Positions 43,681 through 53,066 are shown, counted from the stretch's first letter. The stretch: DNA of 64,000 nt from Lentilactobacillus curieae (GCF_000785105.2 NZ_CP018906.1:186001-250000), one strand, 5' to 3'. A program made the numbers and translations. The notes: generated from the letters alone by a model not told the origin.

Positions 43681-43960
43681 AAAAAAGTCGTTCCTGTATT
43701 TAATACAGAAACGACTTATCGTGTTACCATTCTGAGTTTAATTATTTAGTCACCTAAACAAATCTCGCCAACCATCTTAACCCAACTGTATAGTGAAAAA
43801 ATGGTGTGTCCATTAACGAGGACCAGCCCGTCTACCGCTTTTGATGGTTCAATCGCGTTAGCCAATCATCGGCCATTTTCACCGTTCACCAAAGATTGAC
43901 TTTCATCATCACGTCAACTCTCTGCACAATGGTTCCGGGTTACTTTCCGAATCGATTTGT
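43681..43960 (-). promoter_or_regulatory. T-box leader, Met specifier
   Basis: Minus strand: GCAGAGAG, a TTGAC/GTCAA hairpin with a TGATGATGAAA loop, then GAAA-ATG-GCC with ATG at 43874-43876 in the specifier position; a T-box core AGAATGGTAACACG (43720-43733), in which TGGT pairs with the ACCA end of tRNA-Met; and a perfect-ended terminator AAGTCGTT...AACGACTT (43681-43716) with T-run. CAGAA/TTCTG forms the alternative antiterminator. The core is divergent from the common GGTGG-ACCGCG, which is frequent for Met T-boxes of lactobacilli. Confidence 0.8.
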
Positions 43961-44052
43961 TTAAATTCTTATGAGTAAATTTATCATTATATTTTAATCG
44001 TGTCAACAAATTTTTTATAGTTCATTCGCGTATTTAACTATAAGCCGTTAAA

Positions 44053-45300
44053 TCACTCCCCATGGGTGGTGACAATCCACTTCTTTTTAAAGAAGGTTAA
44101 TACTGCCCACACATTAATCCCCTGGTAATATAGCTGAAATCCATACGTTTTGGCCATCATCCAAAATGTTTTAAGCATTCCTAAATCCTTAATTAGCAGA
44201 TAATAGGTTTCTGCAAAAATTAGATTGAAGGTCATGGTAAGGTTAATTATTAAAATTACTATCATTTCTTGTTCTGAAAACACCGAAAATAAAATATTCA
44301 CATCAAAATAATGCATTTCTATGTACTGAACTAGCCAAAAAATCCACAAGATATTAATCTGTATTGCTTTTGAAAGTGTACTAATTCTGCAAAAAACGTG
44401 GATACTTTTTACACTTGGCCGAAGAATCATATTAACCATCGCCACAAAAAAGAATCTGAGTAAGCATTCAAACGATCCCCTGGACCATCTCGTTAACCCG
44501 TGAATCGATTGTCTAAACGTTGAATAGTTTTCGTTAACCACGTATGCATCATCAATAAAGTTAACTCGTCCACCATGGGAAATAATCTCCAATTCCTCAT
44601 ATTCATCTTCAACGAGTGTCTTAAACCTAAAGCCACCGTGAACTAATATAATGTCCATTCTTGTAGCAAACCCTGTTCCTAATAGTGATGCACAGTCGAA
44701 TAAGCTTTCTGGTGATTGCTGAAAGTGGTTGGACCTCTTAAAAGCAACGTTTAAACCATGGTTAATGAAGCCCCTTCCTTTTTTCGACAACAGTGACGTT
44801 TGCATTGCTTCTGGATCACTTTTAACTGTCGCGTAATCGTTATAACGTTGCAATAAATTTGGAGATATCTCGTTATCGCTATCCACAATCACCAGATAAT
44901 CATAGTTACGTAAGTGTTCAATACACTGAAGGCCAAAATCAATGGTATTTGATTTACCAACTCCATGACGGCGAGCTTTCGGATAGTCCTCACTAGTTAT
45001 CACATTTGCTCCCGCCGTTCTGGCAACCAGTGCGGTCTGATCATTACAATGGTCAGCAATTACATAAATATCAAATAATTCTTGGGGGTATGTTTGTTCT
45101 AAAAATCCCTTGACCGGAATTGAAATCACCGTTTCTTCGTTGTGTGCCGGAATAACCACCAAGAACTTCTTATTTGGTAGCCTACTGGGGACGTGTTCTT
45201 TTACCTGGGCATAACCCAATATTGATAGCAAATTATAGTACAGCATATAGATAAAAATGTACGCGGTTAAAAACGTAGATATAACTTTAAAAAATAGCAT
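44053..45300 (-). CDS. Membrane glycosyltransferase, family 2
   Basis: 415 residues from the ATG of MLFFKVI, with AGGAGAG upstream. One N-terminal span; a GT-A domain with VVIPAHNEE, DSDNE (DxD metal site), the acceptor-site EDEYEE and the QSIHGLTRWSRG motif of processive beta-glycosyltransferases; then three or four C-terminal spans. It should build a surface polysaccharide from UDP-sugars; the sugar is unknown. Monocistronic, just downstream (in transcription terms) of no clear partner, next to the menaquinone gene. Confidence 0.87.
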   Translation of the reverse strand: MLFFKVISTFLTAYIFIYMLYYNLLSILGYAQVKEHVPSRLPNKKFLVVIPAHNEETVISIPVKGFLEQTYPQELFDIYVIADHCNDQTALVARTAGANVITSEDYPKARRHGVGKSNTIDFGLQCIEHLRNYDYLVIVDSDNEISPNLLQRYNDYATVKSDPEAMQTSLLSKKGRGFINHGLNVAFKRSNHFQQSPESLFDCASLLGTGFATRMDIILVHGGFRFKTLVEDEYEELEIISHGGRVNFIDDAYVVNENYSTFRQSIHGLTRWSRGSFECLLRFFFVAMVNMILRPSVKSIHVFCRISTLSKAIQINILWIFWLVQYIEMHYFDVNILFSVFSEQEMIVILIINLTMTFNLIFAETYYLLIKDLGMLKTFWMMAKTYGFQLYYQGINVWAVLTFFKKKWIVTTHGE

Positions 45301-45510
45301 CTTGTCTCTCCTATATAAAAAATGACCGCTATCAATTTTACGCCGTAAATGTAAACTTAACAATAATTATTTTATAATATATTAAGTAATGCGATTAACT
45401 ATTTTTTAAGATCAATTCAGATTCATACCCTACTATATCAATGCCATTATATATGTATCCCGTTAACCATATCAACAACCACACTTTACCAGCGATTCTT
45501 TTTTAATTAT

Positions 45511-45547
45511 AAAAAAGGCACCGAAATCACTATCTGATTTCGGTGCC
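45511..45547 (-). terminator. Terminator of the prenyltransferase gene
   Basis: GGCACCGAAATC / GATTTCGGTGCC perfect 12-bp stem (45517-45547) and six T on the minus strand. Confidence 0.93.
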
Positions 45548-45563
45548 TCTATTATATGATTTT

Positions 45564-46466
45564 CTAAATCACCATTCCCACCCCAAAGAATAGTGCCATT
45601 GATAAACCACCAATGACTAGAATCTTTACGGAACAAATGAATGTCTCTGTCTTAACCTGTTTATGCGCAAATATTCTCACCTGCTTGTAAACTAACGGAG
45701 CCGCCCAAAAGCATAACAACGTCTCCCAGGGAGCAATCTGCATGACCACCGCTAGAACAATGGCTACGTAAGCAATCACGTTTAACGATATGAATAAAAT
45801 AACTGAATTGCGTTTACCAAGGTACCAGACAATCGTGTGGCGATCATTATCAATATCCTCTTGTAAATCACAGATATTGTTATCTAACATAATGTTGGCA
45901 ATCCACAGCACGTTTGGTAACGAAATCAAGAAGATTGGGGCAATTAGTCCCCAACTCCACGTGAACTGCTGGTAAATATTAATGTAAACGGTAATTAACG
46001 TGATCACAAATCCCATCGTGATTCCCGAAAAGAACTCACCAAACGGTGTATCCGCAATGGGCTTGGGTCCCATCGTATATAAGAATCCAATTGCAAAACA
46101 GAACAATCCCATCCATAACAATGACAGCCCAGAGCGGTAAACCAAATAAATTCCACCGATTCCTGCAATTCCAATAAACGCAACTAGAATCGCCAAGACT
46201 ATCGATTTTGATAATCCAGCACGGCCAACAATATTGGTTTGGTTTCGGTATTCTTCCACATCTTTAGCTTGTAAAAAGTGGTTAAAGTTGTCCAAAACAT
46301 TCACAGATGCGTCAAATAATAGCATTGCTACAAAAAAGATAACTGTATTGATTGGATCAATCACTTGGTAATTATACCAAGTGTAAAGTAACCCGATAGT
46401 AAACGGAATGATGCTTGCCGTCAGCGATTTAACCTCAATCAATTCTAAAAAAACACTTTTGGTCAT
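45564..46466 (-). CDS. menA: MenA/UbiA-family prenyltransferase
   Basis: 300 residues, eight or nine spans. Asp-rich motif 1 is VLDNFNHFLQAKDVEEY and motif 2 LDNNICDLQEDIDNDRHT, the prenyl-diphosphate/magnesium sites. Best match by style is 1,4-dihydroxy-2-naphthoate polyprenyltransferase, which makes demethylmenaquinone; a heme-O synthase is less likely. Start chosen at the second ATG (TAGG 9 bases upstream); one two codons earlier is possible. It follows norB in the same direction, fitting quinol supply to the NO reductase, though a terminator separates them. Confidence 0.82.
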   Translation of the reverse strand: MTKSVFLELIEVKSLTASIIPFTIGLLYTWYNYQVIDPINTVIFFVAMLLFDASVNVLDNFNHFLQAKDVEEYRNQTNIVGRAGLSKSIVLAILVAFIGIAGIGGIYLVYRSGLSLLWMGLFCFAIGFLYTMGPKPIADTPFGEFFSGITMGFVITLITVYINIYQQFTWSWGLIAPIFLISLPNVLWIANIMLDNNICDLQEDIDNDRHTIVWYLGKRNSVILFISLNVIAYVAIVLAVVMQIAPWETLLCFWAAPLVYKQVRIFAHKQVKTETFICSVKILVIGGLSMALFFGVGMVI

Positions 46467-46540
46467 GTTCATCAACCTACCCCTATATTTATATTCACTA
46501 ATCATTTTACCTACAAAGTTAGTTAATTAACACCCCAAGC

Positions 46541-46570
46541 AAAAAAGAGTGACCATCGGCCACTCTTTTC
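46541..46570 (-). terminator. Terminator of norB
   Basis: AAAAGAGTGGCC / GGTCACTCTTTT stem followed by a T-run on the minus strand. Confidence 0.85.
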
Positions 46571-46577
46571 ACAACAA

Positions 46578-48929
46578 CTATTTATTAGCTTTCGCTGCAT
46601 CTTCTCTAGCTTCTTCTTCAGCCATCTTATTCAAAGCAACCTCAGCAGCCTGATTATCATCCTTCTTCAAATTAAAGAAGCACTTAACCACGATTACTAG
46701 TAGGATTACAACCCCCGCAGTAAACACCAAATCGGGAGCCATTCTGGCCCATAAAAATCCTGAAACTAATGGCTCATGATAGAAACTAAGCAGCCTTGCA
46801 TGCCAATATCCGTGTTTTAAAGCATCAATTAGTTGAATCTGGCCAACTGGCATTAACGTGATGAATACCATTCCTGCCAAACCAATATTGGTTAACCAAG
46901 CGGCCCATTTAACGGCCTTATCCATCTTGGGCGTCCACAATGACTTCTTAGTCACGTTTCTCAATGCATAAAGCATAATCGCAATTGAGAACATTCCGTA
47001 AACCCCAGCCATTGATGCATGAGCATGAGCTGAAGTCCATTGGGTACCATGTTCAAAGTAGTTGATTGCTGGAGCATTGATCAAAAATCCAAGGGCTCCG
47101 GCACCAACAGCATTCCAAATACCTGTCCACATTAAGAAAATAAACGTTCCCTTGTAAGGAAATTCCGTCTTAGTATCTTTGTAAACTCTATAATGCGTGT
47201 AAGCTTCCCAAACCAGCAAACACAGTGGAACGATTTCGAGAGCTGAGAAACATGCCCCTAATGCTAACCAAATTGAATGGTCACCTTCCCAGAAGTAATG
47301 GTGTCCCATTCCAACAACCCCTGAACCAAGCAATAAAATTACTTGGAAGTATAGGGCTCTAACTGTTGAACGAACTGTCGTCAGCTTCATATCAACCATC
47401 AGCCAACCAATTAGGATTACAGCAAATGATTCAAAGATTCCTTCAACCCAAAGGTGAACGATCCACCAACGCCAGTAATCCGCAAAGGTTACGTGAGAAT
47501 TAGGCAAAATGAATAGTGATGCCAAATAAAATGCTGGAATTGCAATTGCCCCACAGAACAACAGCGTGGTTAACCTAGTTCTGTCATATTGGAGTTTCCG
47601 CTTCATGGCTGGAATGAATCCCCTCATTAAGATGATTACCCATAGAACCATCGCTAATATAAAGACTATTTGCCAGAACTTACCAAGTTCAAGGTATTCC
47701 CAACCGAAGTTACCGAATAGCCACCAATTTTTGTTTAAAATTCCTAAAGTTGATCCCCATTCACCAAGCATTGAACCACCAATACAGATGATCAATCCCC
47801 AGAACAGTAAATCAACCAGCTTGCCCTGGTGCTTGGGTTCTCTTCTAAGAACTCTTGGCACAATATAAATCCCAGTTGCCAGCCAAGTTGTTGCTACCCA
47901 GAAAATAACCAACTGTAAGTGCCAAGCCTTTGCAACATTAAATGGCCAAATGTTTTGGAGCGGAATTCCAAAGAAAGAATTTTCTACATAATAGTGAGCC
48001 ATCAATTCACCCATTAATATTTGTAACAGGAACATCAACATTACGATAACGAAGTACTTTGCCGTCTTTCTTTGACTAGACGTAATTGGTACATCAGGGT
48101 CAATGTTGACTGGCTCTTCAGGTAAGTACCGTGACTTCATATCAAATTGGTAACGACGTTGGAAGTAAATGATTACCCCAACCCCAACAGTTAATAGTGC
48201 GACAGAAATCGCAGTCCATACCATTGCTTCAGCAGGCATTACGTTCCCCGCATCTAGATCATATGGCCAATTGTTAGTGTACGTAAAATCACGTCCTGGC
48301 CGGTTGGTCGAGGATAACCATGCACCCCAGAAAAAGAAACTAGTCAACTGGTCAACCTTATTTCCTTTGTACATAAAAGCATCAGTCTTTTTCTGATTGA
48401 TCATCGACGCTGGTAACCCAGCCTGTTCAGGGTTATTAATAAATTCCTTCCGGTAATAACTCTGAAGGCTCTTCAAGCCGGCCGCTTGAGCATTTGTAAG
48501 TGTCAAAGTCTGGTTAGCCTTACTATATCGGTTAACCTTAATTTCTTTTTTGACCTTAGCTTTGATTCCGCCTTGTTGAAAATCATTCAAATCACTGAAA
48601 TTCTTGTTGTGCATCTTCTGAGCATAGTACTGATCCATCCCCTTAAGGTACACGTGTAGTGATTGTGCCGTATAGTCAGGGCCCAAATAAGATCCATTTC
48701 CTAAATAAGTACCGTAGTCTGCCAACCCGTACTTTTCGTAAACTGCTTGACCAGATAATAATGAATGTTTTGAAATAAGTTCAGTTCCGTTCTGGTCAAC
48801 AATTTTACTTGGACGAGGGGCTTCATTCTTAAAAATCATAAAGCCACCGGCAATTAAAATTGAAAACGCAGCAACCAAAGTGATTATAAGTACTTTGGTT
48901 AGCCGTTTATAGTTATATCCTGTATTCAT
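46578..48929 (-). CDS. norB: Quinol-dependent nitric oxide reductase (qNOR)
   Basis: 783 residues, the fused single-subunit type: N-terminal helix plus extracytoplasmic quinol-oxidising domain (about 1-225), then about 13 further spans. Heme and non-heme iron ligands are visible: WHLQLVIFW, HLWVEGIFE, GMGHHYFWEGDHS and HAHASMAGVYG. Reduces two NO to N2O using quinol, so needs menaquinone and heme. It detoxifies NO or provides weak respiration. GGGGAGGG precedes the ATG. The upstream region is very AT-rich (about 49000-49060). Confidence 0.95.
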   Translation of the reverse strand: MNTGYNYKRLTKVLIITLVAAFSILIAGGFMIFKNEAPRPSKIVDQNGTELISKHSLLSGQAVYEKYGLADYGTYLGNGSYLGPDYTAQSLHVYLKGMDQYYAQKMHNKNFSDLNDFQQGGIKAKVKKEIKVNRYSKANQTLTLTNAQAAGLKSLQSYYRKEFINNPEQAGLPASMINQKKTDAFMYKGNKVDQLTSFFFWGAWLSSTNRPGRDFTYTNNWPYDLDAGNVMPAEAMVWTAISVALLTVGVGVIIYFQRRYQFDMKSRYLPEEPVNIDPDVPITSSQRKTAKYFVIVMLMFLLQILMGELMAHYYVENSFFGIPLQNIWPFNVAKAWHLQLVIFWVATTWLATGIYIVPRVLRREPKHQGKLVDLLFWGLIICIGGSMLGEWGSTLGILNKNWWLFGNFGWEYLELGKFWQIVFILAMVLWVIILMRGFIPAMKRKLQYDRTRLTTLLFCGAIAIPAFYLASLFILPNSHVTFADYWRWWIVHLWVEGIFESFAVILIGWLMVDMKLTTVRSTVRALYFQVILLLGSGVVGMGHHYFWEGDHSIWLALGACFSALEIVPLCLLVWEAYTHYRVYKDTKTEFPYKGTFIFLMWTGIWNAVGAGALGFLINAPAINYFEHGTQWTSAHAHASMAGVYGMFSIAIMLYALRNVTKKSLWTPKMDKAVKWAAWLTNIGLAGMVFITLMPVGQIQLIDALKHGYWHARLLSFYHEPLVSGFLWARMAPDLVFTAGVVILLVIVVKCFFNLKKDDNQAAEVALNKMAEEEAREDAAKANK

Positions 48930-49107
48930 ACTATTCCCTCCCCGATAAAAACATCATAACTACAGGTTAATAATACCACTAATATGTAACCGATTAAATA
49001 ATTATATTATGTTTATATTTAAATATTTTATTCATATTTTATATAAAAAGACTGATTACCCTAGCTTCTTTACTAATCAAGGGATTAATTAGGAATATGG
49101 CTACGTC

Positions 49108-49136
49108 TTGACAAACACGAACAGATGTTCGACAAT
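49108..49136 (+). promoter_or_regulatory. LexA (SOS) box inside the polymerase promoter
   Basis: TTGACA (49108-49113), 17 bases, GACAAT (49131-49136); between and touching them is CGAACAGATGTTCG (49118-49131), a perfect match to the Gram-positive LexA consensus CGAACnnnnGTTCG. Confidence 0.93.
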
Positions 49137-49177
49137 AAACATACGTTCCCCATAAAACTATTTTTGGAGGTGAAGTT

Positions 49178-50479
49178 ATGGACTACTCAAACGAACCACG
49201 CGGGGTATTCTTTTTAATCGATAACAAATCTTTTTACGCTAGCGTTGAGGCAACTATGCGAAACCTAAATCCCCTAACTGTTCCACTTGTGGTAATGAGT
49301 GAACAAGAAAACACTAACGGCGGTCTGATTTTGGCAACTTCCCCCATGGCTAAGAAAATGTATCATCTCAAAGCGAATGTTTCCCGCCAACGTAATCTCC
49401 CCCAAGATCCTAACTTAATGGTCGTTCCCCCAAGAATGAACCTTTACATCAAGCGTAACTTGCAGATTAATGACATTTTTCGCCGCTTCGTAGCCGACGA
49501 AGATCTCTTTCCCTACTCAATCGACGAATCAATTCTCGACCTTACCCACTCTTGGCAATTATTTGGTAGCACACCCGTTGAGGTCGCAAAACTAATTCAA
49601 CGAACAGTCCGCAAAGAATTGGGTCTATATGTCACCGTTGGGATTGGCGATAATCCAGTCCAAGCAAAGATTGCACTTGATATATATGCCAAGCATACAG
49701 ATAATTTGATTGGTGAAATCCATTATGAAACCGTCCCCGAAAGAATCTGGTCAATCAACGACCTAACAGACGTCTGGGGAATTGGCTCTAGAATGGCACT
49801 TAGGCTAAACCGGCTGGGTATTCACAATATGGACGAGTTAGCCCACACTTCTCCGTTTTACATCAAGGAGAAACTTGGGATTATTGGTACCCAATTATTT
49901 GCAACAGCTTGGGGAATTGATCGAACCAGCCTTCATAAACGGCTCAAGCCCAAAGAAGCCAGCATTGGTAACTCTCAAGTTTTGCCACGGGACTACAATA
50001 GTCAAACCGAAATCGAAACGGTAATCAAAGAACTTGGCGAACAGGTTGGTGCTAGGTTGCGTCACCACAATAAACAGGCTGGTGTTTTATACCTGGGAAT
50101 TGGTTTTTCATATCTAGCGAGTGAGGATGATGGTCGCGGTGGATTTAGTCACTCAATGAAAATTGCCCCCACTAACAACAACCGCCAACTAGTTAGTTAC
50201 CTAATTCAGATGTTTCGCGATAGTTGGCAAGGACAAACCATCCGAAATGTCGCCGTATACACCAGCAAACTGAGTAATGATGTCGGTGAGCAACTCAGTA
50301 TTTTCTTCGACCCTAAAAAACAAATCAAAAAAGCCAATACAGATCGCATATTAGACTCAATTCGCAATCAGTTTGGCTTTACTTCATTGGTATATGCACG
50401 CAGCTTAACCGAAGGTGGAACAGCAATCAATCGGGCTTCTCTGGTTGGTGGTCACAACGGAGGAAATGCTTATGAATAG
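49178..50479 (+). CDS. Y-family translesion DNA polymerase (UmuC/UvrX-like)
   Basis: 433 residues. Palm motifs FFLIDNKSFYASVE (metal Asp) and YSIDESILDL (catalytic Asp-Glu), HhH fingers VWGIGSRMALRLNRLGI, and a little-finger domain to about 370. It lacks the beta-clamp-rich tail of DinB and matches the UvrX/ImpB group of Gram-positive bacteria. Synthesises DNA past lesions during the SOS response; the LexA box lies in its promoter. Its stop overlaps the next gene by 8 bases, and a YolD protein follows, the usual companion. Confidence 0.94.
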   Translation: MDYSNEPRGVFFLIDNKSFYASVEATMRNLNPLTVPLVVMSEQENTNGGLILATSPMAKKMYHLKANVSRQRNLPQDPNLMVVPPRMNLYIKRNLQINDIFRRFVADEDLFPYSIDESILDLTHSWQLFGSTPVEVAKLIQRTVRKELGLYVTVGIGDNPVQAKIALDIYAKHTDNLIGEIHYETVPERIWSINDLTDVWGIGSRMALRLNRLGIHNMDELAHTSPFYIKEKLGIIGTQLFATAWGIDRTSLHKRLKPKEASIGNSQVLPRDYNSQTEIETVIKELGEQVGARLRHHNKQAGVLYLGIGFSYLASEDDGRGGFSHSMKIAPTNNNRQLVSYLIQMFRDSWQGQTIRNVAVYTSKLSNDVGEQLSIFFDPKKQIKKANTDRILDSIRNQFGFTSLVYARSLTEGGTAINRASLVGGHNGGNAYE

Positions 50480-50777
50480 AGATGTTAAGTTGATTTTGGA
50501 AAGAATCAACCCACTGTTTAAAAGAATTAGTCACACTCGCTACTGGATTAGGATAGTCAATGATCATTACGACAATCAGTTCAACTTCTTCTTTCATTCC
50601 CAGCGAGCAGGAATGAGGGAGCGGTCAATCCCACTCCACTCCATCACTAACTATCAACTCGAATATTTGGAAACTGTAATCAATGAGATCCAGGAACATT
50701 TTAACCTTTCAATCTACTATTCAGGTTTTAAAGGCCAACGTTGGCCTAGCAATAACCGGGTTATTCAATGGAAGTGA
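50472..50777 (+). CDS. Small protein of the SOS polymerase cassette, unknown function
   Basis: 101 residues from ATG 50472 with GGAGG 8 bases upstream, overlapping the polymerase stop. Basic, mixed alpha/beta, no known motif; blocks such as FNFFFHSQRAGMRERSIPLH and IYYSGFKGQRWPSNN. The position between the polymerase and YolD genes and the translational overlap argue for a role in the same SOS response. Confidence 0.75.
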   Translation: MNRDVKLILERINPLFKRISHTRYWIRIVNDHYDNQFNFFFHSQRAGMRERSIPLHSITNYQLEYLETVINEIQEHFNLSIYYSGFKGQRWPSNNRVIQWK

Positions 50778-50783
50778 TCAATT

Positions 50784-51161
50784 ATGAAACGGCCCGAGAT
50801 TAATGACAGCACCGCAGAGCTATTTTTTAAATATTATTATCAAGATAGAGGCATGCTTAAGTGGCAAGGATACTATTTATCAGACCACACTAGTGCCCTA
50901 AATCACCAGGCTGAGGAGAAAGCCCACACGATTCACAGGCAAGTTGCCCCAGAAATGACATCAATAGAAATTGATGAAGTAATTAACCATGCGATCAAAA
51001 AGAACACCCTTATCTCGATTCAAAGTAATATTAAGGACGATGACGGCGTATTTCCCCCACCAATTTCTGGTCACATTCGCGGCTACGAAGATTCCCGGTT
51101 ATTTTTGGATAGCGGCGAATCAATCGAGTTGGTTGATATAAGAAGCATCGTTCAAAATTAA
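50784..51161 (+). CDS. YolD-like family protein
   Basis: 125 residues. Family signature RGMLKWQGYYLSDHTSAL near residues 22-40; C-terminal beta-rich half (ISGHIRGYEDSRLFLDSGESIELVDI). YolD proteins often follow umuC/uvrX genes and are thought to act as the UmuD-like partner, although without sequence similarity to UmuD. Third gene of the SOS operon, 6 bases after its neighbour. Confidence 0.88.
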   Translation: MKRPEINDSTAELFFKYYYQDRGMLKWQGYYLSDHTSALNHQAEEKAHTIHRQVAPEMTSIEIDEVINHAIKKNTLISIQSNIKDDDGVFPPPISGHIRGYEDSRLFLDSGESIELVDIRSIVQN

Positions 51162-51203
51162 AGGACCAATGGTTAAGCTCCTATGGCTACCGTTGGTCCT
51201 TTA
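51160..51203. terminator. Bidirectional terminator
   Basis: AAAGGACCAATGGT / ACCGTTGGTCCTTT stem between convergent transcripts. Confidence 0.88.
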
Positions 51204-51205
51204 TA

Positions 51206-52549
51206 TTAAATCGTCATCATTTTTGTTACTAACAAACTAACAATTCCTGATGTGGTACTTGGAAATGCAAATATCATTTGGTTTAATTCTGATGCTGAAA
51301 TTTGCTTATTGATAACTAATGTTAAGAAGTTAAGTAAATCAGCTGCTTCATTTCCATAAGCTTCTGCACCAACTAAAGTTTTAGTTGCTCGATCAATAAC
51401 CACAGTTATTTCTGCATCAACTTCATTTTTAGATTGAAAGAGCATTTGCTTACCATACTCAATTTTTTCAACTACCAAGTTATCATCATTAAGTGCACTA
51501 ACTGAGCTAACTCCGACATTGGCAATCCTTGGCAAGGTAAAAACAACGGCAGGAACAACTGCATAGTTGATTGGATTAGAATCTCCAAGAATTTGCCCAG
51601 CAATGTAATTAGATTCAAAAGTTGCTGTTGGTGTTAACTTACCCACGCTCTTATCCAAAACATCCCCACTGGCGTAAATGTTAGGAACGCTTGTCCGCAA
51701 ATGATCATCCGTAACGATTCCTTTAGCAGAAAAATCTATATTTAAACCATCGAGACCGATACCCTCAACATTTGGCATTCTACCCGTTGCATCGAGAACA
51801 TAGTCAGCTTCGATTTGATTGCCACGACTTGTTTTAACAACTAAGCCAGTGGTACCTTTTTCAACTACATCAACTGAAGTTGAGAAATCAAACTTAACCC
51901 CAGCCTTTTCCAGCTTACTAATTGCCTTAGCAACATATGCTTGATTGAAGTTTGCTAAAGCTTTATCCGCATACTCAACGATAGTAACCTCGCTACCTAG
52001 TTCAACTGCCATCGATGCAAATTCCAAGGAAATTATTCCGGCACCAATGAAAACAATTTTATGAGGCATTGCTTCTAGTGATAAAAAGTCCCGACTATCG
52101 TGAAGAAATTCACTTCCAGGAATGTTAAGCTTTCGGGAATGTTCTCCAGTTGCAATCACAATGTTCTCAGACGTGTACTGATTATTGTCGACAGAAACTG
52201 TGTGATCATCGCTAAGCCTACCATGCCCCTTAATAATAGTAATTCCCACCGCCATAAATAATTGTTCTAGTTGATCTGGCAACGGGTTAATAATCTTTTT
52301 CTTGTAGTTCATCAAGGCATTCCAATCAATCGTGACATCTTCCTTGATAATTTCTGGATACTGTCTTAACTGATTTTTTAGTTCAAACGGGCCATCCAAT
52401 AATATTTTGGGATCACACCCATAGCTGGTACAAGTACCCGCAATAGTATCTTCTTCTACGATTGCAACTTTCTTGCCGGCCTGGCTAAGAGTAACTGCTG
52501 CATGCCAGCTTGCGTGACCACTACCAATAAAAATTACGTCAAAATTCAT
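51206..52549 (-). CDS. Pyridine nucleotide-disulfide oxidoreductase-like flavoprotein without the C-terminal His-Glu dyad
   Basis: 447 residues from the ATG of MNFDVIF, with GGAGGG upstream. FAD loop GSGHASWHAAVT, redox pair GTCTSYGCDP (Cys-x4-Cys), NAD loop GAGIISLEFASM, second FAD site YASGDV. Where glutathione reductase and lipoamide dehydrogenase have HxHPTxxE, this reads FAFPSTTSG, so the catalytic His and Glu are missing. Substrate may be a small disulfide, persulfide, quinone or metal. It lies behind an OhrR-type regulator with an operator in the gap, indicating a thiol or oxidative stress role. Confidence 0.87.
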   Translation of the reverse strand: MNFDVIFIGSGHASWHAAVTLSQAGKKVAIVEEDTIAGTCTSYGCDPKILLDGPFELKNQLRQYPEIIKEDVTIDWNALMNYKKKIINPLPDQLEQLFMAVGITIIKGHGRLSDDHTVSVDNNQYTSENIVIATGEHSRKLNIPGSEFLHDSRDFLSLEAMPHKIVFIGAGIISLEFASMAVELGSEVTIVEYADKALANFNQAYVAKAISKLEKAGVKFDFSTSVDVVEKGTTGLVVKTSRGNQIEADYVLDATGRMPNVEGIGLDGLNIDFSAKGIVTDDHLRTSVPNIYASGDVLDKSVGKLTPTATFESNYIAGQILGDSNPINYAVVPAVVFTLPRIANVGVSSVSALNDDNLVVEKIEYGKQMLFQSKNEVDAEITVVIDRATKTLVGAEAYGNEAADLLNFLTLVINKQISASELNQMIFAFPSTTSGIVSLLVTKMMTI

Positions 52550-52566
52550 ATTAAATCCCTCCATTT

Positions 52567-52584
52567 TCAATCGTGCGCGATTGA
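52567..52584. promoter_or_regulatory. OhrR-type operator before the flavoprotein gene
   Basis: TCAATCGTGCGCGATTGA, 7-bp arms around TGCG. A promoter-like TTGGAT-16-TAATCA precedes it on the minus strand. Confidence 0.7.
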
Positions 52585-52611
52585 TTACCGCTAAAAATAA
52601 CGAATCCAACG

Positions 52612-53052
52612 TTATTCTATTGAATTCGCTAATTCAGAAATCAATTCATTATTAATTTCCAAAGCCTGACGATACTTTTCGATATCAAGTTTTCCTTCAG
52701 CTATACAACTTGAAACAGCTTCAAAAACTGCATCTTGGCTGTTAACGCCCTTGCTTGTTAAGCTGACAATTAATTGCCGCTTATCGGTGGCGTCCCGATG
52801 ACGAGTAACCCAACCTGCCGCTTCCAGCCGTTTTAGTAGTGGTGTTAGCGTATTGCTCTCTAGATCAAGTTGCATCCCTAATTGATTTAACGCCAGGTTG
52901 TCTTGTTCCCACAAAGCCAGCATCACAATGTATTGAGGATAAGTCAGGTCAAAGTCTTTGAGGGCTTGTTGATAAAACTTATTAAAAAGTCGATTAGCAT
53001 TGTAAACGGAAAAACAGAGTTGATTTGCTAAGTTCATTTCTTTAGGAATCAA
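52612..53052 (-). CDS. OhrR-like MarR-family redox regulator
   Basis: 146 residues starting at TTG with GGAGAG upstream. The N-terminal LANQLCFSVYNANR carries C13 at the place of the peroxide-sensing Cys of OhrR; winged helix ALNQLGMQLDLESNTLTPLLKRLE and RDATDKRQLIVSLT match the OhrR DNA-binding region. Organic hydroperoxide or hypochlorite would oxidise the Cys and release DNA. Palindromes of the same type lie in front of this gene and in front of the flavoprotein gene. Confidence 0.9.
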   Translation of the reverse strand: MIPKEMNLANQLCFSVYNANRLFNKFYQQALKDFDLTYPQYIVMLALWEQDNLALNQLGMQLDLESNTLTPLLKRLEAAGWVTRHRDATDKRQLIVSLTSKGVNSQDAVFEAVSSCIAEGKLDIEKYRQALEINNELISELANSIE

Positions 53053-53066
53053 TTAATTCTCTCCAA

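Noticed and set aside
43681-43960. SAM riboswitch before the SDR-metQ genes
   Set aside because: No S-box core (kink-turn and GGCCCNATG-type segments) is seen, whereas AGAGAG, an ATG specifier, the TGGT core and a competing terminator fit a Met T-box.
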